A DNA stretch of 64,000 bases. Source: Vreelandella salicampi. GTDB taxonomy: Bacteria; Pseudomonadota; Gammaproteobacteria; Pseudomonadales; Halomonadaceae. The stretch lies in NCBI RefSeq assembly GCF_013415105.1, contig NZ_JACCDF010000002.1, positions 186,001-250,000 on the forward strand, written 5' to 3'. Position numbers and translations under genes: made by a program. The notes beneath the pieces are model-generated. The model had not been told where the DNA came from. It did not search any database and saw nothing but the letters and a program-made list of their open reading frames with translations. Below, piece by piece: positions 47,708 through 58,480 of the stretch; the stretch's first letter is position 1, and each line of letters starts with the position of its first letter.

Positions 47708-47903
47708 GGCATCTTATCGGCATGGGTCATGACGTCACGATACCCAGGCCGAGCCTGGCTGTCATCTTGCCGATTTCGTGTGTTCCACGCTTTCCAGTAT
47801 CATAGGGCTCAATCAGTGTCATAAAAGAGGGTCGCCCTGCGGCCTGGTGATTTCCTGCTTGAACGTTACCCAGAACCTTTTCCTGCTTTAGAGGCTCCCT
47901 GAT

Positions 47904-50900
47904 ATGCTCGAACTGCGAGGCGCGCCCGCCCTATCTGCTTTCCGTCATGCTCGGCTACTGGAAACGCTGCGTGAACGTGTGCCCGAGGTTGAGGCGTTTA
48001 CAGCGGACTACATCCATTTCATTGACCATCACGGTGAGTTAACCGAACCCACTCGCGAGCGTTTGGTACAGCTGCTGGATTATGCCAAAGACGATGGCAT
48101 ACACAGCAGCGAGCCGGTTGAGCCACTAAACGGCGCGCAGCGTTTTCTGGTGGTGCCGCGCATCGGCACGCAGTCGCCCTGGTCATCGAAAGCGACCGAT
48201 ATCGCCCACAACTGTGGCGTGAGCGACGTGGCCCGTATCGAGCGCGGTATCGATTACCGCATTGCATTCAGCTCGCCGCCGGATGAAGACGCGTTCAACG
48301 CCCTGGTGGCGCTTTTGCACGACCGCATGACCGAAACCGTGCTGTTTGACGCCTCTGATGCGGCGAAGCTCTTTGCCCATCACGAGCCGGCGCCGCTGGG
48401 CCGGGTGGATGTGCTCAATGGCGGACGTGAGGCGCTGGCAACCGCCAATCGTGAGTTGGGCCTTGCTCTCGCCGATGACGAAATCGACTATCTGGTGGAG
48501 GCGTTCATCGAGCTTGATCGCAACCCCACCGATGTCGAGCTGATGATGTTTGCTCAGGCTAACTCCGAGCACTGCCGGCATAAGATATTCAACGCCGACT
48601 GGGTGATCGACGGCGAAGCGCAGTCGCATTCGCTGTTCAAGATGATCAAGAATACCTTTGCTTCCTCGCCGGATAATATTCTTTCCGCCTACAGCGATAA
48701 TGCCGCGGTGATCAAGGGCTCTCACGCGGGGCGTTTTTTCCCCACGCCGTTAACCGGTGCGGATGATGAGCGCGCGCAGTACACCACCCATCAGGAGCCG
48801 ATCCATATCCTGATGAAAGTAGAGACCCACAACCACCCCACGGCGATTGCGCCGTTTCCGGGGGCGGCGACCGGCTCCGGCGGCGAGATTCGCGACGAAG
48901 GCGCCACCGGTATCGGCGGCAAGCCCAAAGCGGGTCTTTCGGGCTTTACCGTCTCCAACCTGCGTATTCCTGAGTTTGTTCAGCCGTGGGAGGCGTTTGA
49001 TTACGGCAAGCCAGAGCGGATGGAGTCGGCGCTGAACATTATGCTCGAGGGCCCGATTGGCGGCGCGGCGTTTAACAACGAGTTTGGCCGCCCCAATCTC
49101 ACCGGCTACTTCCGCACCTACGAACAGGAGTCGCTCAACGAAGGCGGTATCGAGCGGCGTGGCTACCATAAACCCATCATGCTCGCTGGCGGCTACGGCA
49201 ATATCCGCCCTCATCACGTTCAAAAGGGCGATATCCCGGTGGGCGGTAAGCTGATCGTGATGGGCGGCCCGGCGATGTTGATTGGCCTCGGCGGCGGCGC
49301 GGCCTCGAGCATGGCCTCCGGGGTATCGAGCGCCGATCTCGATTTTGCCTCGGTACAGCGCGAAAACCCCGAAATCGAGCGTCGCGCCCAAGAAGTCATC
49401 GATCGCTGTTGGGCATTGGGGGAGCAAAACCCCATTCGCTTTATCCACGACGTCGGCGCCGGTGGGCTTTCCAACGCCTTGCCGGAGTTGGTGAAAGATG
49501 GCGGCCGCGGCGGATTATTTGATATTCGCGCCGTGCCTAACGCCGAGCCCGGCATGAGCCCGCTGGAAATTTGGTGCAACGAGTCGCAAGAGCGTTACGT
49601 ACTCGCCGTAGCAGCGGAAGATATCGACACCTTTGACGCCCTTTGCCAGCGAGAGCGCTGCCCCTACGCCGTGGTGGGTGAAGCGCTGGAAGCGCACCAC
49701 TTGGAAGTCCGCGATGGCCACTTCGAGGCGCAGACCGACGAGACCAAGCCCGTCGATCTCCCCATGAGCGTGTTGTTCGGCAAGCCGCCCAAAATGCAGC
49801 GCGAATTCAGCCGCCACACGCCCGAGCTTTCCGGCGTGATGCTGGATAACTTGGATTTGCGCGAAGCGATGGTTCGCGTGCTGCGCCTGCCAACGGTGGC
49901 GTCCAAAAGCTTTTTGATCACCATTGGCGACCGCTCGATTACCGGCCAAGTGGCACGCGACCAGATGGTCGGTCCGTGGCAGGTGCCGGTGGCCGATGTC
50001 GCGGTGACCACGGCAAGTTTCGACACTCACGCCGGTGAGGCGATGGCGATGGGCGAGCGCCCGCCGGTGGCGCTGATTAACCCGGCGGCGAGCGCGCGTC
50101 TCGCGGTGGCGGAGGCGATCACCAACCTCGCCGCCGCGCCGATTGCCAAGCTCAGTGATATCAAGCTCTCCGCCAACTGGATGAGCGCCGCTAACCACCC
50201 CGGCGAGAACCAGGCGCTGTATGACGCCGTGCATGCCGTGGGGATGGAGCTTTGCCCGGCGCTGGGCATTGCCATTCCGGTGGGCAAGGATTCGATGTCG
50301 ATGCGTACCGCCTGGCAAGCGGAGAACGCCAAAGGCGAAACCGAGGAGAAAAGCGTCACCTCGCCGCTCTCCCTGGTGGTGACCGGCTTCGCCCCGGTAA
50401 CCGATGCCATGGCCACGCTCACTCCCCAAATCAACTTGGATCAGGAAGAATCCGACCTGATCCTGATCGATTTGGGCAACGGCCAAAACCGCATCGGCGG
50501 CTCGGCCTTGGCGCAAGTTTACGGCCAAGTTGGCAATGAGTGCCCGGATGTCGATGACCCGGAAGATATCAAAGCGTTTTTCGAGGTGATTCAGGGCTTA
50601 AACCGCGACGGCAAGCTGCTCGCCTACCACGACCGCAGCGACGGCGGCCTGCTGGTGACGCTGTTGGAGATGGCGTTTGCCTCTCACGCGGGCCTTGAGA
50701 TCAAGCTCGACTGGCTGATCGACGAGCCGGTAGAAGCCTTCAATGCGCTGTTCTCGGAAGAGCTGGGGGCGGTGATTCAGGTCAAGCGTGCCGATACCGA
50801 AGCGGCGTTGACGCAGTTCGCCATGGCAGGGATTGAAACCTGCGGCGTCATCGCCCGCCCGCGTTACGACGATCAGGTACGCGTGACGCTGTTTGAAGAA

Positions 50901-51872
50901 CCGCTGCTCGAAACCACTCGCCAGTTGACGCAGCGCACTTGGTCGGAGACCAGCTACCGCATGCAGGCGCTGCGTGATAACCCCGAATGCGCCAAGAACG
51001 AGTTCGATAACTTGCTGGATGCTCGCGACCCCGGGCTTTCGGCGACGCCAACGTTTGATGTCGACGAGGATATTTCCGCGCCGTTTGTCAACACGGCCAA
51101 GCCGGCGATGGCGGTGTTGCGCGAGCAGGGCGTCAACGGCCAGGTGGAAATGGCCTGGGCGTTCGATAAAGCGGGCTTTGACGCGGTCGACGTACACATG
51201 AGTGATATCCTCGAAGGCCGAGTCTCGCTGGACGAGTTCAAGGGCTTGGTGGCGTGTGGCGGCTTCTCCTATGGCGACGTGCTCGGCGCTGGCGGTGGCT
51301 GGGCGAAATCGGTGCTGTTTAACGAGCGTGCCCGCGAGCAGTTCGCCCGCTTCTTCCAGCGCGACGACAGCTTCTCGCTGGGCGTATGTAACGGCTGTCA
51401 GATGTTATCGCAGCTGAAGTCGCTGATTCCCGGCGCGCAAGATTGGCCCACCTTCTTGCGTAACGAGTCCGAACAGTTTGAAGCGCGGGTGGCGATGGTG
51501 CGCGTAGAGCAAAGCCCGTCGATTCTGCTCGCTGGCATGGAGGGCTCCCAACTGCCCATCGCCGTCGCCCATGGCGAGGGCCGCGCTGCGTTCCGCGACA
51601 GCGCCCATCTGCGCAACATGCAGTCGAGCCAACAGGTGGCGCTGCGCTACATCGATAACTATGGCCAAGCCACCACACGCTACCCGGCTAACCCTAACGG
51701 CTCGCCCTCGGGGATTACCGGCCTAACCACCCCCGACGGCCGCGTGACCATCATGATGCCGCACCCAGAGCGCGTGACCCGCGCGGTCACCAACTCCTGG
51801 CGCCCCACTGAGTGGACCCAAGACGGCGCTTGGCTGCGGCTATTCCGCAACGCCCGCGTTTGGCTCGGCTAA
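47904..51872 (+). CDS. purL: Phosphoribosylformylglycinamidine synthase
   Basis: Fourth step of purine synthesis, converting FGAR to FGAM with glutamine and ATP; the large single-chain form, 1322 residues. Order: N-terminal PurS-like domain, linker, two synthetase halves ([52 protein letters not shown]) and a C-terminal glutamine amidotransferase with nucleophile Cys1162 in [13 protein letters not shown] and the His/Glu partners in [12 protein letters not shown] lies 9 nt before the ATG. The stop is 17 bp before radD. Confidence 0.98.
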   Translation: MLELRGAPALSAFRHARLLETLRERVPEVEAFTADYIHFIDHHGELTEPTRERLVQLLDYAKDDGIHSSEPVEPLNGAQRFLVVPRIGTQSPWSSKATDIAHNCGVSDVARIERGIDYRIAFSSPPDEDAFNALVALLHDRMTETVLFDASDAAKLFAHHEPAPLGRVDVLNGGREALATANRELGLALADDEIDYLVEAFIELDRNPTDVELMMFAQANSEHCRHKIFNADWVIDGEAQSHSLFKMIKNTFASSPDNILSAYSDNAAVIKGSHAGRFFPTPLTGADDERAQYTTHQEPIHILMKVETHNHPTAIAPFPGAATGSGGEIRDEGATGIGGKPKAGLSGFTVSNLRIPEFVQPWEAFDYGKPERMESALNIMLEGPIGGAAFNNEFGRPNLTGYFRTYEQESLNEGGIERRGYHKPIMLAGGYGNIRPHHVQKGDIPVGGKLIVMGGPAMLIGLGGGAASSMASGVSSADLDFASVQRENPEIERRAQEVIDRCWALGEQNPIRFIHDVGAGGLSNALPELVKDGGRGGLFDIRAVPNAEPGMSPLEIWCNESQERYVLAVAAEDIDTFDALCQRERCPYAVVGEALEAHHLEVRDGHFEAQTDETKPVDLPMSVLFGKPPKMQREFSRHTPELSGVMLDNLDLREAMVRVLRLPTVASKSFLITIGDRSITGQVARDQMVGPWQVPVADVAVTTASFDTHAGEAMAMGERPPVALINPAASARLAVAEAITNLAAAPIAKLSDIKLSANWMSAANHPGENQALYDAVHAVGMELCPALGIAIPVGKDSMSMRTAWQAENAKGETEEKSVTSPLSLVVTGFAPVTDAMATLTPQINLDQEESDLILIDLGNGQNRIGGSALAQVYGQVGNECPDVDDPEDIKAFFEVIQGLNRDGKLLAYHDRSDGGLLVTLLEMAFASHAGLEIKLDWLIDEPVEAFNALFSEELGAVIQVKRADTEAALTQFAMAGIETCGVIARPRYDDQVRVTLFEEPLLETTRQLTQRTWSETSYRMQALRDNPECAKNEFDNLLDARDPGLSATPTFDVDEDISAPFVNTAKPAMAVLREQGVNGQVEMAWAFDKAGFDAVDVHMSDILEGRVSLDEFKGLVACGGFSYGDVLGAGGGWAKSVLFNERAREQFARFFQRDDSFSLGVCNGCQMLSQLKSLIPGAQDWPTFLRNESEQFEARVAMVRVEQSPSILLAGMEGSQLPIAVAHGEGRAAFRDSAHLRNMQSSQQVALRYIDNYGQATTRYPANPNGSPSGITGLTTPDGRVTIMMPHPERVTRAVTNSWRPTEWTQDGAWLRLFRNARVWLG

Positions 51873-51889
51873 CGTGGTTAACTAACACG

Positions 51890-53737
51890 ATGCCTGTCAG
51901 CCACGACCAGAAGGCGGCCATCGGGCCGCCTTCCCTGTCTTCGTCATCTACGTCTTCGCCACCATGCTTGCGCCCTTACCAGCGCGAGGCGGTTAAGCGT
52001 GTGGTGAAGCATTTTCGCGAATCGAGCGACCCCGGCGTGGTGGTGCTGCCCACCGGGAGCGGAAAATCGTTGGTGATCGCGGAGCTTGCGCGTTTGGCGA
52101 AGGGGCGGGTGTTGGTGCTGGCCCATGTGCGTGAGCTAGTGGAACAGAACCACGCCAAGTTTGAGGCGTACGGCTTAAAGGCGGATATCTTTAGCGCCGG
52201 GCTAAAGCGCAAAGAGGCCGCGCGCCAAGTGGTGTTTGGCTCGGTGCAATCGGTGGTGCGCAACTTGGCAAGCTTTGAGGACGCTGGCTTTACCCTGCTG
52301 GTGATTGACGAATGCCACCGTGTCTCGCTGGATGACAACGCCAGTTACCGCCAAGTGATCGATCACCTGCGCGCCCAGAACCCTACGCTTAAGATTTTGG
52401 GGTTAACCGCGACGCCCTTCCGGCTGGGGCAGGGGTTTATCTACCATCGTCACCACCACGGCATGGTGCGCGGAAGTGACGACTGCTTCTTTCGCGACTG
52501 CGTGTTCGAGCAGCCGCTGCGTCTGATGGTCAAGCAGGGCTATCTGGCAAGGCCCGAGCGGCGCGATATGGCGGTGGCGCACTACGATTTCTCGGCGCTG
52601 GCGCCGGGTAGCCACGGCGTTTTTCGTGAGGAGGATTTAAACCGTGTGGTCGCGGGTAACCGCGCCACGCCGCAGATTATCGCTGATATCATTGAGCACG
52701 CGCGTGAGCGAGAAGGCGTGATGATCTTTGCCGCGACGGTCGCCCACGCCGAAGAGATCATGGGCTATCTGCCCAGGGAACAAGCGGCGCTGATCACCGG
52801 TGGAACGGCGTCTGAAACGCGCACGCGCTTGATTGAGGCGTTTAAAGCGCGAGAACTTAAGTACCTGGTTAACGTCGCCGTGCTTACGACCGGGTTCGAT
52901 GCGCCGCATGTGGATTTGATTGCCATACTGCGGCCCACCGAGTCGGTGAGTCTCTACCAGCAGATTGTCGGGCGCGGCCTGCGTCTTTCGCCGGGCAAGG
53001 AGGAGTGCCTGGTGCTCGACTACGCGGGCAACCCTTGGGATCTTTACGCGCCGGAAGTGGGCGAACCCAAGCCCGATGGCGACAGCGAACCGGTACAGGT
53101 GGAGTGCCCTAACTGCGGCCACGCCAATCTGTTCTGGGGCAAACGCGACGGTGAACTCGTAATTGAGCATTTTGGCCGTCGCTGCCAAGGCTTGGTCGAG
53201 AGTGACAGCAACAACCTTGGCGCGGCATCGGGCGCTTATAAAAAGCAATGTGAGTTTCGTTTCCGCTTTAAGGTTTGCAGCGACTGCGGCGCTGAAAACG
53301 ACATCGCCGCGCGGCGCTGCCACGGTTGCCAACAGCTTTTGGTGGACGCCGACGACAAGCTCAAAGATGCCTTAAAACTTAAAGACGCCCGGGTGCTGCG
53401 CGTGGCCGGCATGCAGCTAGAAACCACCGCCAACGGGCGGGGGTTGCCGCGCTTGAAAGTGACGTATTTCGATGAAGATGGCATCACCCTCGCCGAGTGG
53501 TTTGCGCTGGAGACGCCGGCCCAACGGCGTGCGTTTTACGTCGCTTTTCTGCGCGACCACCTACGTGCCCCCGGGAGTGGATGGCAGCCAACGACGCCTG
53601 AAGAGGTGTTAAGTGAGCAGCGCCGTTTACGCCACCCGGATTTTGTCGTCGGCCGCAAGGTAGGGCGGCATTTTCAAATCCGCGATAAGCTGTTTGACTA
53701 CCAAGGGCGCTTTCGCAAAGCGGTGGAGGCAAGGTAG
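51890..53737 (+). CDS. radD: RadD-like superfamily 2 helicase (YejH)
   Basis: Predicted DNA repair ATPase of 615 residues, similar in layout to E. coli Rad[17 protein letters not shown] is the Q-like motif, Walker A is LPTGSGKS (53-60), Walker B is VIDECH (138-143), then [13 protein letters not shown] (motif III) and [24 protein letters not shown] (motif VI). A C-terminal zinc region follows with CPNC, CSDC and CHGC pairs. The ATG at 51890 has no Shine-Dalgarno, so translation may depend on purL. The first 25 residues are Ser- and Pro-rich. Confidence 0.9.
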   Translation: MPVSHDQKAAIGPPSLSSSSTSSPPCLRPYQREAVKRVVKHFRESSDPGVVVLPTGSGKSLVIAELARLAKGRVLVLAHVRELVEQNHAKFEAYGLKADIFSAGLKRKEAARQVVFGSVQSVVRNLASFEDAGFTLLVIDECHRVSLDDNASYRQVIDHLRAQNPTLKILGLTATPFRLGQGFIYHRHHHGMVRGSDDCFFRDCVFEQPLRLMVKQGYLARPERRDMAVAHYDFSALAPGSHGVFREEDLNRVVAGNRATPQIIADIIEHAREREGVMIFAATVAHAEEIMGYLPREQAALITGGTASETRTRLIEAFKARELKYLVNVAVLTTGFDAPHVDLIAILRPTESVSLYQQIVGRGLRLSPGKEECLVLDYAGNPWDLYAPEVGEPKPDGDSEPVQVECPNCGHANLFWGKRDGELVIEHFGRRCQGLVESDSNNLGAASGAYKKQCEFRFRFKVCSDCGAENDIAARRCHGCQQLLVDADDKLKDALKLKDARVLRVAGMQLETTANGRGLPRLKVTYFDEDGITLAEWFALETPAQRRAFYVAFLRDHLRAPGSGWQPTTPEEVLSEQRRLRHPDFVVGRKVGRHFQIRDKLFDYQGRFRKAVEAR

Positions 53738-53799
53738 CATTAAAGCTAGTTTTGTATCACCTTCGTTCCAAACGATAGCCATTACACAGGGAGTACACC

Positions 53800-54042
53800 G
53801 TGCCCGTGGTTCTGCGCTTGCAAGGATTCAAGTTCTTTTTCTATTCAAACGAAGGTGACCCGTTGGAGCCTGCCCATATCCATGTTTTCAAAGCAGGTTC
53901 GGAAGCGAAGTTTTGGCTGTCGCCTGACGTACAGCTGGCGCAAAATGATGGGTTTGATGCCAAAGAGTTGCGTAACATCAACTCAATGGTAGTACAGCAC
54001 CGTAACCGCCTGGAGGACGCCTGGCATGACTACTTCTCCTAA
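53800..54042 (+). CDS. DUF4160 domain protein
   Basis: An 80-residue protein with the full DUF4160 pattern: PVVLRLQGFKFFFYSNEGDP, PAHIHVFKAGSEAKFWLSPDVQLAQNDGF and LRNINSMVVQHRNRLEDAWHDYF. The HIHV motif and a Phe-Trp pair are conserved. The start is GTG at 53800, with AGGGAG 6 nt upstream. The stop overlaps the start of the DUF2442 gene by 17 bp. DUF4160 and DUF2442 genes are commonly paired and have been suggested to be toxin-antitoxin-like; the activity is not established. The pair sits between radD and scpA. Confidence 0.88.
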   Translation: MPVVLRLQGFKFFFYSNEGDPLEPAHIHVFKAGSEAKFWLSPDVQLAQNDGFDAKELRNINSMVVQHRNRLEDAWHDYFS

Positions 54043-54274
54043 AAGCGTGACCTTCGATGACGATAATTTTTGGGTAGCGTTAAGTGACGGACGAACCCTC
54101 GGTGTGCCACTCGCCTGGTATCCGAGACTGCTTAATGCAACGACAAACCAGCGAAGGCAATACGAGTTGAGTGCCCGAGGGATTCATTGGGATCTGCTAG
54201 ATGAAGACATTTCCGTCGACGGTTTGTTGGCTGGGCGCGGTGATATGACGCGCCATCGACAAGCTGTTGCATAA
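54026..54274 (+). CDS. DUF2442 domain protein
   Basis: An 82-residue protein of the DUF2442 family: KSVTFDDDNFWVALSDGRTLGVPLAWYPRLLNAT, then YELSARGIHWDLLDEDISVDGLLAGRGD. The start overlaps the DUF4160 gene by 17 bp, and the stop is 2 bp before the scpA GTG. In characterised neighbourhoods the DUF2442 partner is thought to act with DUF4160 as a two-gene unit, possibly as a DNA-binding partner. No catalytic site is evident. Because scpA lacks its own ribosome binding site, this gene may also set scpA translation. Confidence 0.88.
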   Translation: MTTSPKSVTFDDDNFWVALSDGRTLGVPLAWYPRLLNATTNQRRQYELSARGIHWDLLDEDISVDGLLAGRGDMTRHRQAVA

Positions 54275-54276
54275 GC

Positions 54277-55218
54277 GTGAGCGAGACGCCTGAGATCAGT
54301 GAACCGATAACCGACAGCGACGCCGCTGTGACACAAGCGGTGGCGCGGCTGTTTGATGAGCCTATTACAAAGCTACCGGAGGATTTGTATATTCCGCCGG
54401 AAGCGCTGCGGGTGTTTCTGGAGGCCTTCGAAGGGCCGCTGGATCTGCTCTTGTACCTCATCCGGCGCCAAAACCTGGATATCCTTAACATTAACGTCGC
54501 CGCTATTACCCATCAGTACATCGAATACGTCGAGCTGATGAAGGCGATGGAAATTGAGTTGGCCGGTGAGTACCTGCTGATGGCGGCGATGCTCGCCGAG
54601 ATCAAATCGCGCACGCTACTGCCGCGCCCGCCCAAGGAGGAGGGCGACGACGAGGAAGACCCCCGCGCTGAACTCATCCGGCGGTTGCAAGAGTACGAAC
54701 GCCTCAAAGAAGCAGCGGAATCGCTCGATACGCTGCCGCGCATGGGGCGCGATTGGTTCAGCGTGCAAGCGGGGCTGCCGCCATTGGAATCACGCGTCGT
54801 TCACCCCGAGGTCGAGCTGGACGAGCTTCTCGGCGCACTCGCCGGGCTTCTCAAACGCGCCGAGCTGACCCAGACGCACCATATCACCCGCGAAGTGCTC
54901 TCCACCCGTGAACGAATGCTTGCGATCATGGATCAGCTGCAGCGTGCGCCCAGCCGCTATACGCCCTTTGAAGCGCTTTTTACTCTGGAAGAGGGCCGCG
55001 CTGGGGTAGTGGTCACGTTTATGGCCATTTTGGAGCTGGCCAAAGAAGCGATGATCGAAATTGTACAAAATGCCCCGCTTTCACCCATCCACGTACGAGC
55101 ACGGCAAGTGGCGCCAGAAGGACCTATCGAGGTGACGGAAAGCGGTGAAGGCGTTGCTGATGAAACCTCTTTTGATGAAAGCCCCTTTGATGAAACCCCG
55201 TTCGAGGACATGACATGA
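54277..55218 (+). CDS. scpA: Segregation and condensation protein A (kleisin)
   Basis: Kleisin subunit of the SMC-ScpAB condensin, 313 residues. The N-terminal 45 residues are an acidic extension; the kleisin core starts RVFLEAFEGPLDLLLYLIRRQNLDILNINVAAITHQYIEYVELM, which is diagnostic, followed by LAGEYLLMAAMLAEIKSRTLLPRP. The C-terminal winged helix (about 210-270) ends VVTFMAILELAKE. The last 20 residues contain a pentapeptide repeat (DETSF, DESPF, DETPF) from a 15-bp tandem repeat. The GTG start lies 2 bp after the DUF2442 stop and has no ribosome binding site. It overlaps scpB by 4 bp. Confidence 0.95.
   Translation: MSETPEISEPITDSDAAVTQAVARLFDEPITKLPEDLYIPPEALRVFLEAFEGPLDLLLYLIRRQNLDILNINVAAITHQYIEYVELMKAMEIELAGEYLLMAAMLAEIKSRTLLPRPPKEEGDDEEDPRAELIRRLQEYERLKEAAESLDTLPRMGRDWFSVQAGLPPLESRVVHPEVELDELLGALAGLLKRAELTQTHHITREVLSTRERMLAIMDQLQRAPSRYTPFEALFTLEEGRAGVVVTFMAILELAKEAMIEIVQNAPLSPIHVRARQVAPEGPIEVTESGEGVADETSFDESPFDETPFEDMT
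55159..55203. repeat. 15-bp tandem repeat at the 3' end of scpA
   Basis: Three in-frame units, GATGAAACCTCTTTT, GATGAAAGCCCCTTT and GATGAAACCCCGTTC, encode DETSF, DESPF and DETPF just before the stop. A decayed fourth unit (GAGGACATGACATGA) includes the stop. Confidence 0.92.
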
Positions 55219-55997
55219 GCGATCACGGGGCAACGACCTTAGACGATATTCTCGAAGCCGCGCTGCTCGCCGCCGGTGAGCCGCTAGCGCTTGAGCGGTT
55301 AGAAACGCTGTTTCTGGATGCCGAATGCCCGCCGCGAGGCGATATCAAACAGGCGCTTTCGCGCTTGGAACGCCGCCACGCTAACGGCGCGTTAGAACTC
55401 ATCGAAACAGCCTCGGGCTATCAGCTGCGCATTCGCCCACGGCTTTCCCCCTGGGTATCGCGGCTGTGGGACGAGCGCCCACAGCGCTACTCGCGGGCGC
55501 TATTAGAGACGCTGGCGCTGATTGCCTACCGCCAGCCGGTGACCCGCGGTGATATCGAAGAGGTGCGCGGGGTAAGCGTGTCGAGCTCGATTGTTCGCAC
55601 GCTGATGGAGCGTGGCTGGATTCGTGTGGTAGGGCATCGCGATGTGCCGGGTCGTCCGGCGGTTTACGCCACCACGCGCGGTTTTTTAGACGACTTCGGC
55701 CTGAAAACCTTGGACGCGCTGCCGCCGATGCATGCGCTTACGGCAGCGGCGACGGTGGATGGCGAAAGCCCAGACAGCGGCGCTGCAGAATTACCCCTAG
55801 ACGCCGACGATAAAACGGGGCAGGATGCGCCCCCTGAGACGGCCGAGAAGGCCGACCCACACGCCGAGACGGCGTTAAACTCGCCGCTGAGCTTTGCCGA
55901 TTTGGAAGCACGGCTAGCGGCACGTGCGCAGCGCGGCGATGAGCCCGAACGCACGTCGACAGAAGAGACATCAGATGAGCATGAATCAGGACAGTAA
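55215..55997 (+). CDS. scpB: Segregation and condensation protein B
   Basis: Winged-helix partner of ScpA in the SMC condensin, 260 residues. Two winged helices: first [25 protein letters not shown]; second [73 protein letters not shown], the ScpB signature. The remaining about 80 residues are acidic and low in complexity, probably disordered. The start overlaps scpA by 4 bp, and the end overlaps rluB by 23 bp. Confidence 0.97.
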   Translation: MSDHGATTLDDILEAALLAAGEPLALERLETLFLDAECPPRGDIKQALSRLERRHANGALELIETASGYQLRIRPRLSPWVSRLWDERPQRYSRALLETLALIAYRQPVTRGDIEEVRGVSVSSSIVRTLMERGWIRVVGHRDVPGRPAVYATTRGFLDDFGLKTLDALPPMHALTAAATVDGESPDSGAAELPLDADDKTGQDAPPETAEKADPHAETALNSPLSFADLEARLAARAQRGDEPERTSTEETSDEHESGQ

Positions 55998-56877
55998 CAC
56001 CTCCCCCGTCACCAGCGAAAAGCTGCAAAAAGTCCTCGCACGCGCGGGGCTAGGTTCGCGCCGTGAGATGGAAAAAGCCATCGCCGACGGCCGGGTGCGG
56101 GTGAATAATCAGGTCGCGAAACTCGGCGATCGCGTCGAGCTGCGAGACAAGGTGACCTTTGATGAGCGCCCTGTCACCCTGCGCACTGAAGAAGAAACGC
56201 CACGCCGTGTGATCATGTACAACAAGCCCGAAGGCGAGCTGTGCACGCGCAAAGACCCAGAAGGGCGTCGCACCGTGTTCGACCGCCTGCCGCGCTTGAA
56301 AGGCGAGCGTTGGATTGCCATTGGCCGGCTGGATATCAACACCAGCGGCCTGTTGCTCTTCACCACCGACGGCGAGCTAGCCAACCGGCTGATGCACCCC
56401 TCTACCCAGGTCGAGCGCGAATACGCCGTGCGGGTAATGGGCGAGGTGAAAAAAGAGCACCTCGTCGCAATGGTCGACGGTGTAATGCTGGAAGACGGCC
56501 CCGCGCGCTTTACTGACGTGCAGGAATTCGGCGGCGAAGGCATTAACACCTGGTTCCACGTGGTCATTTTGGAAGGCCGCAACCGTGAGGTGCGCCGTCT
56601 GTGGGAGTCGCAAGGGCTGACGGTGAGCCGCTTGAAGCGCGTGCGCTACGGCAACATCTTCCTCGATAAGCGCGCCAAAGCGGGTGAGTGGGTGGAGCTG
56701 GGTCAGGATGAAGTCGATGACCTGGCCACCTTGGCGGGTCTTGAATCGCGCAAAGTGCCGGAATTGACGCCGGATGAGAAAAACCGCTGGAGCCGCGACA
56801 AGAACAAACGTCGTCCGGTTCAAGCCATGCGTAAGCCCGGTATGCATAAAACGACGCATAAAAATAAGCGACGCTAA
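55975..56877 (+). CDS. rluB: 23S rRNA pseudouridine(2605) synthase
   Basis: Modifies U2605 of 23S rRNA; 300 residues. An S4 domain ([39 protein letters not shown]) precedes the catalytic domain with the active-site Asp in [27 protein letters not shown], then EREYAVRV and [25 protein letters not shown]. The C-terminus is a basic tail ending KTTHKNKRR. The start at 55975 (or an ATG two codons later) lies in the last codons of scpB. Order scpA-scpB-rluB is a conserved operon. Confidence 0.96.
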   Translation: MSMNQDSNTSPVTSEKLQKVLARAGLGSRREMEKAIADGRVRVNNQVAKLGDRVELRDKVTFDERPVTLRTEEETPRRVIMYNKPEGELCTRKDPEGRRTVFDRLPRLKGERWIAIGRLDINTSGLLLFTTDGELANRLMHPSTQVEREYAVRVMGEVKKEHLVAMVDGVMLEDGPARFTDVQEFGGEGINTWFHVVILEGRNREVRRLWESQGLTVSRLKRVRYGNIFLDKRAKAGEWVELGQDEVDDLATLAGLESRKVPELTPDEKNRWSRDKNKRRPVQAMRKPGMHKTTHKNKRR

Positions 56878-56909
56878 GCAATAAAAAGCAAAGAGAAAGA
56901 CGAAAAGGC

Positions 56910-56938
56910 TTGCGGATGCCACGCCGTATCCGTAAGAT
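56910..56938 (+). promoter_or_regulatory. Candidate promoter for the tRNA-Lys genes
   Basis: TTGCGG (56910-56915), a 17-bp spacer and TAAGAT (56933-56938) precede the first tRNA by 16 bp, with a GC-rich stretch near the expected start site, as for stringently controlled promoters. Match quality is moderate. Confidence 0.45.
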
Positions 56939-56954
56939 ATGCATCCGTTCGGGC

Positions 56955-57030
56955 GGGTCGTTAGCTCAGTTGGTAGAGCAGTTGACTTTTAATCAATTGG
57001 TCGTAGGTTCGAATCCTACACGACCCACCA
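56955..57030 (+). tRNA. tRNA-Lys(UUU), copy 1
   Basis: 76-nt cloverleaf with the acceptor stem GGGTCGT/ACGACCC, D loop AGCTCAGTTGGTAGAGC, anticodon stem-loop TTGACTTTTAATCAA with anticodon TTT, T arm TAGGTTCGAATCCTA and encoded CCA. The acceptor stem pairs perfectly. Confidence 0.98.
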
Positions 57031-57070
57031 ATCCCGGATGTTGCAAGACTTTATGTAAAGAAGCTCGAAA

Positions 57071-57146
57071 GGGTCGTTAGCTCAGTTGGTAGAGCAGTTG
57101 ACTTTTAATCAATTGGTCGTAGGTTCGAATCCTACACGACCCACCA
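57071..57146 (+). tRNA. tRNA-Lys(UUU), copy 2
   Basis: Identical in all 76 nt to the copy at 56955-57030, 40 bp downstream, with encoded CCA. The spacers and 3' flanks differ, so this is a gene duplication, not an assembly artefact. Confidence 0.98.
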
Positions 57147-57151
57147 GATTC

Positions 57152-57185
57152 AACGCCCCTGGCAGCTTGCTGTCAGGGGCGTTTT
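57152..57185 (+). terminator. Intrinsic terminator after the tRNA-Lys pair
   Basis: A 14-bp stem (AACGCCCCTGGCAG with CTGTCAGGGGCGTT, one G-T pair) around CTTG, running into TTTT. It follows the second CCA by 5 nt. Confidence 0.9.
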
Positions 57186-57410
57186 GCTGTGGGGACGGAA
57201 AACGTAGGGTCGTTACGTGACATGCATATGACAATTGCCCTTGCAGCATGCAACATTTTGCTAGCAGAATAGTCTAAAATCACGAAACGATCAGGCCATC
57301 CATCGCGAGAGACGCAACGGCTGGCCGCTTAGGCGTGGCGCGTGCGGAGTGCATACGCTGCGGTCGATGTTCAGCAGGGGGATTCCCTGTTTGTCACAGT
57401 GGTAGACACG

Positions 57411-58439
57411 ATGACGATTATGACTTCTCAAGCGGAGCTCGATACGCAGCTCCCTAGTGCATATTGCCCCACGCGGATTCCCGCGGAAGATGAGGCGCGT
57501 GTTGAAGAAATTAAGCGCCTGCTAGAAGCGCACAACGCCGTGCTGGTAGCGCACTACTATACCGACGATGCCATTCAGCAGTTGGCCGAAGAGACTGGCG
57601 GTTGTGTGGCGGATTCTCTCGAAATGGCACGCTTTGGCGCCCGCCACGACGCGACGACCTTAGTGGTCGCGGGTGTGCGCTTTATGGGCGAGACAGCCAA
57701 GATTCTCTCCCCGGAAAAGCGCGTGTTGATGCCCACGCTAGAGGCGACTTGCTCGCTGGATATCGGCTGCCCGGCGGATGAATTCAGCGCCTTCTGCGAT
57801 CAGCATTCTGACCGAACCGTGGTGGTCTACGCCAACACGTCGGCGGCGGTTAAGGCGCGCGCGGATTGGGTGGTGACCTCTTCTATTGCGGTGGAGGTGA
57901 TCGAGCACTTGCAGGCCAAAGGCGAAAAAATCCTGTGGGCACCGGATAAACACCTGGGTGGCTATATCCAGAAAAAAACCGGCGCCGATATGCTGATGTG
58001 GGATGGTGCTTGTATCGTCCACGAAGAGTTTAAAGCCAAAGGTGTAGAAGATTTAAAGCGCCTTTACCCGGACGCGGCGGTGCTCGTTCACCCCGAATCG
58101 CCCGAGTCGGTGGTTCAGCTTGCCGATGTGGCGGGTTCGACCTCGCAGCTGATCAAGGCCGCACAAACGCTGCTCAACGATAAGCTGATCGTGGCCACCG
58201 ACCGCGGTATCTTCTTTAAAATGCAGCAAGCGGTGCCGGAGAAGACGCTGTTTGAAGCCCCCACCGCCGGCAACGGCGCGACCTGTCGCAGCTGCGCGCA
58301 CTGCCCGTGGATGGCGATGAACGCGCTGGACAATCTCGCTGGCTCGCTGCGCGAAGGCACCGGCGAAGTGTTTGTCGATGACACGCTACGCCAACAAGCG
58401 CTCAGGCCGTTAGAGCGCATGCTTAACTTTCAGCGCTAA
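57411..58439 (+). CDS. nadA: Quinolinate synthase
   Basis: [4Fe-4S] enzyme making quinolinate from iminoaspartate and dihydroxyacetone phosphate in NAD synthesis; 342 residues. [31 protein letters not shown] opens the fold. Cluster cysteines are in [25 protein letters not shown] and [13 protein letters not shown]. The start is uncertain: ATG at 57411 or 57420 are both plausible, neither with a good ribosome binding site; the frame is open to 57342. It is separated from the tRNA terminator by about 225 bp of leader in which I see no gene. Confidence 0.95.
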   Translation: MTIMTSQAELDTQLPSAYCPTRIPAEDEARVEEIKRLLEAHNAVLVAHYYTDDAIQQLAEETGGCVADSLEMARFGARHDATTLVVAGVRFMGETAKILSPEKRVLMPTLEATCSLDIGCPADEFSAFCDQHSDRTVVVYANTSAAVKARADWVVTSSIAVEVIEHLQAKGEKILWAPDKHLGGYIQKKTGADMLMWDGACIVHEEFKAKGVEDLKRLYPDAAVLVHPESPESVVQLADVAGSTSQLIKAAQTLLNDKLIVATDRGIFFKMQQAVPEKTLFEAPTAGNGATCRSCAHCPWMAMNALDNLAGSLREGTGEVFVDDTLRQQALRPLERMLNFQR

Positions 58440-58450
58440 TCGCTATCAGC

Positions 58451-58480
58451 CTCTAACCCCCAGCGCTCTAACCCCCTAGC
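58451..58480. repeat. 15-bp tandem duplication over the bepA stop
   Basis: CTCTAACCCCCAGCG (58451-58465) and CTCTAACCCCCTAGC (58466-58480) are near-identical. The bepA stop (complement of 58476-58478) lies in the second unit. Confidence 0.85.

Noticed and set aside
53800..54274. Proven toxin-antitoxin system
   Set aside because: The families are only suggested to act this way; kept as an uncharacterised pair.
56955..57146. tRNA-Lys genes as phage attachment site
   Set aside because: No integrase or displaced tRNA 3' fragment is seen nearby; the two full copies are explained by tandem duplication.
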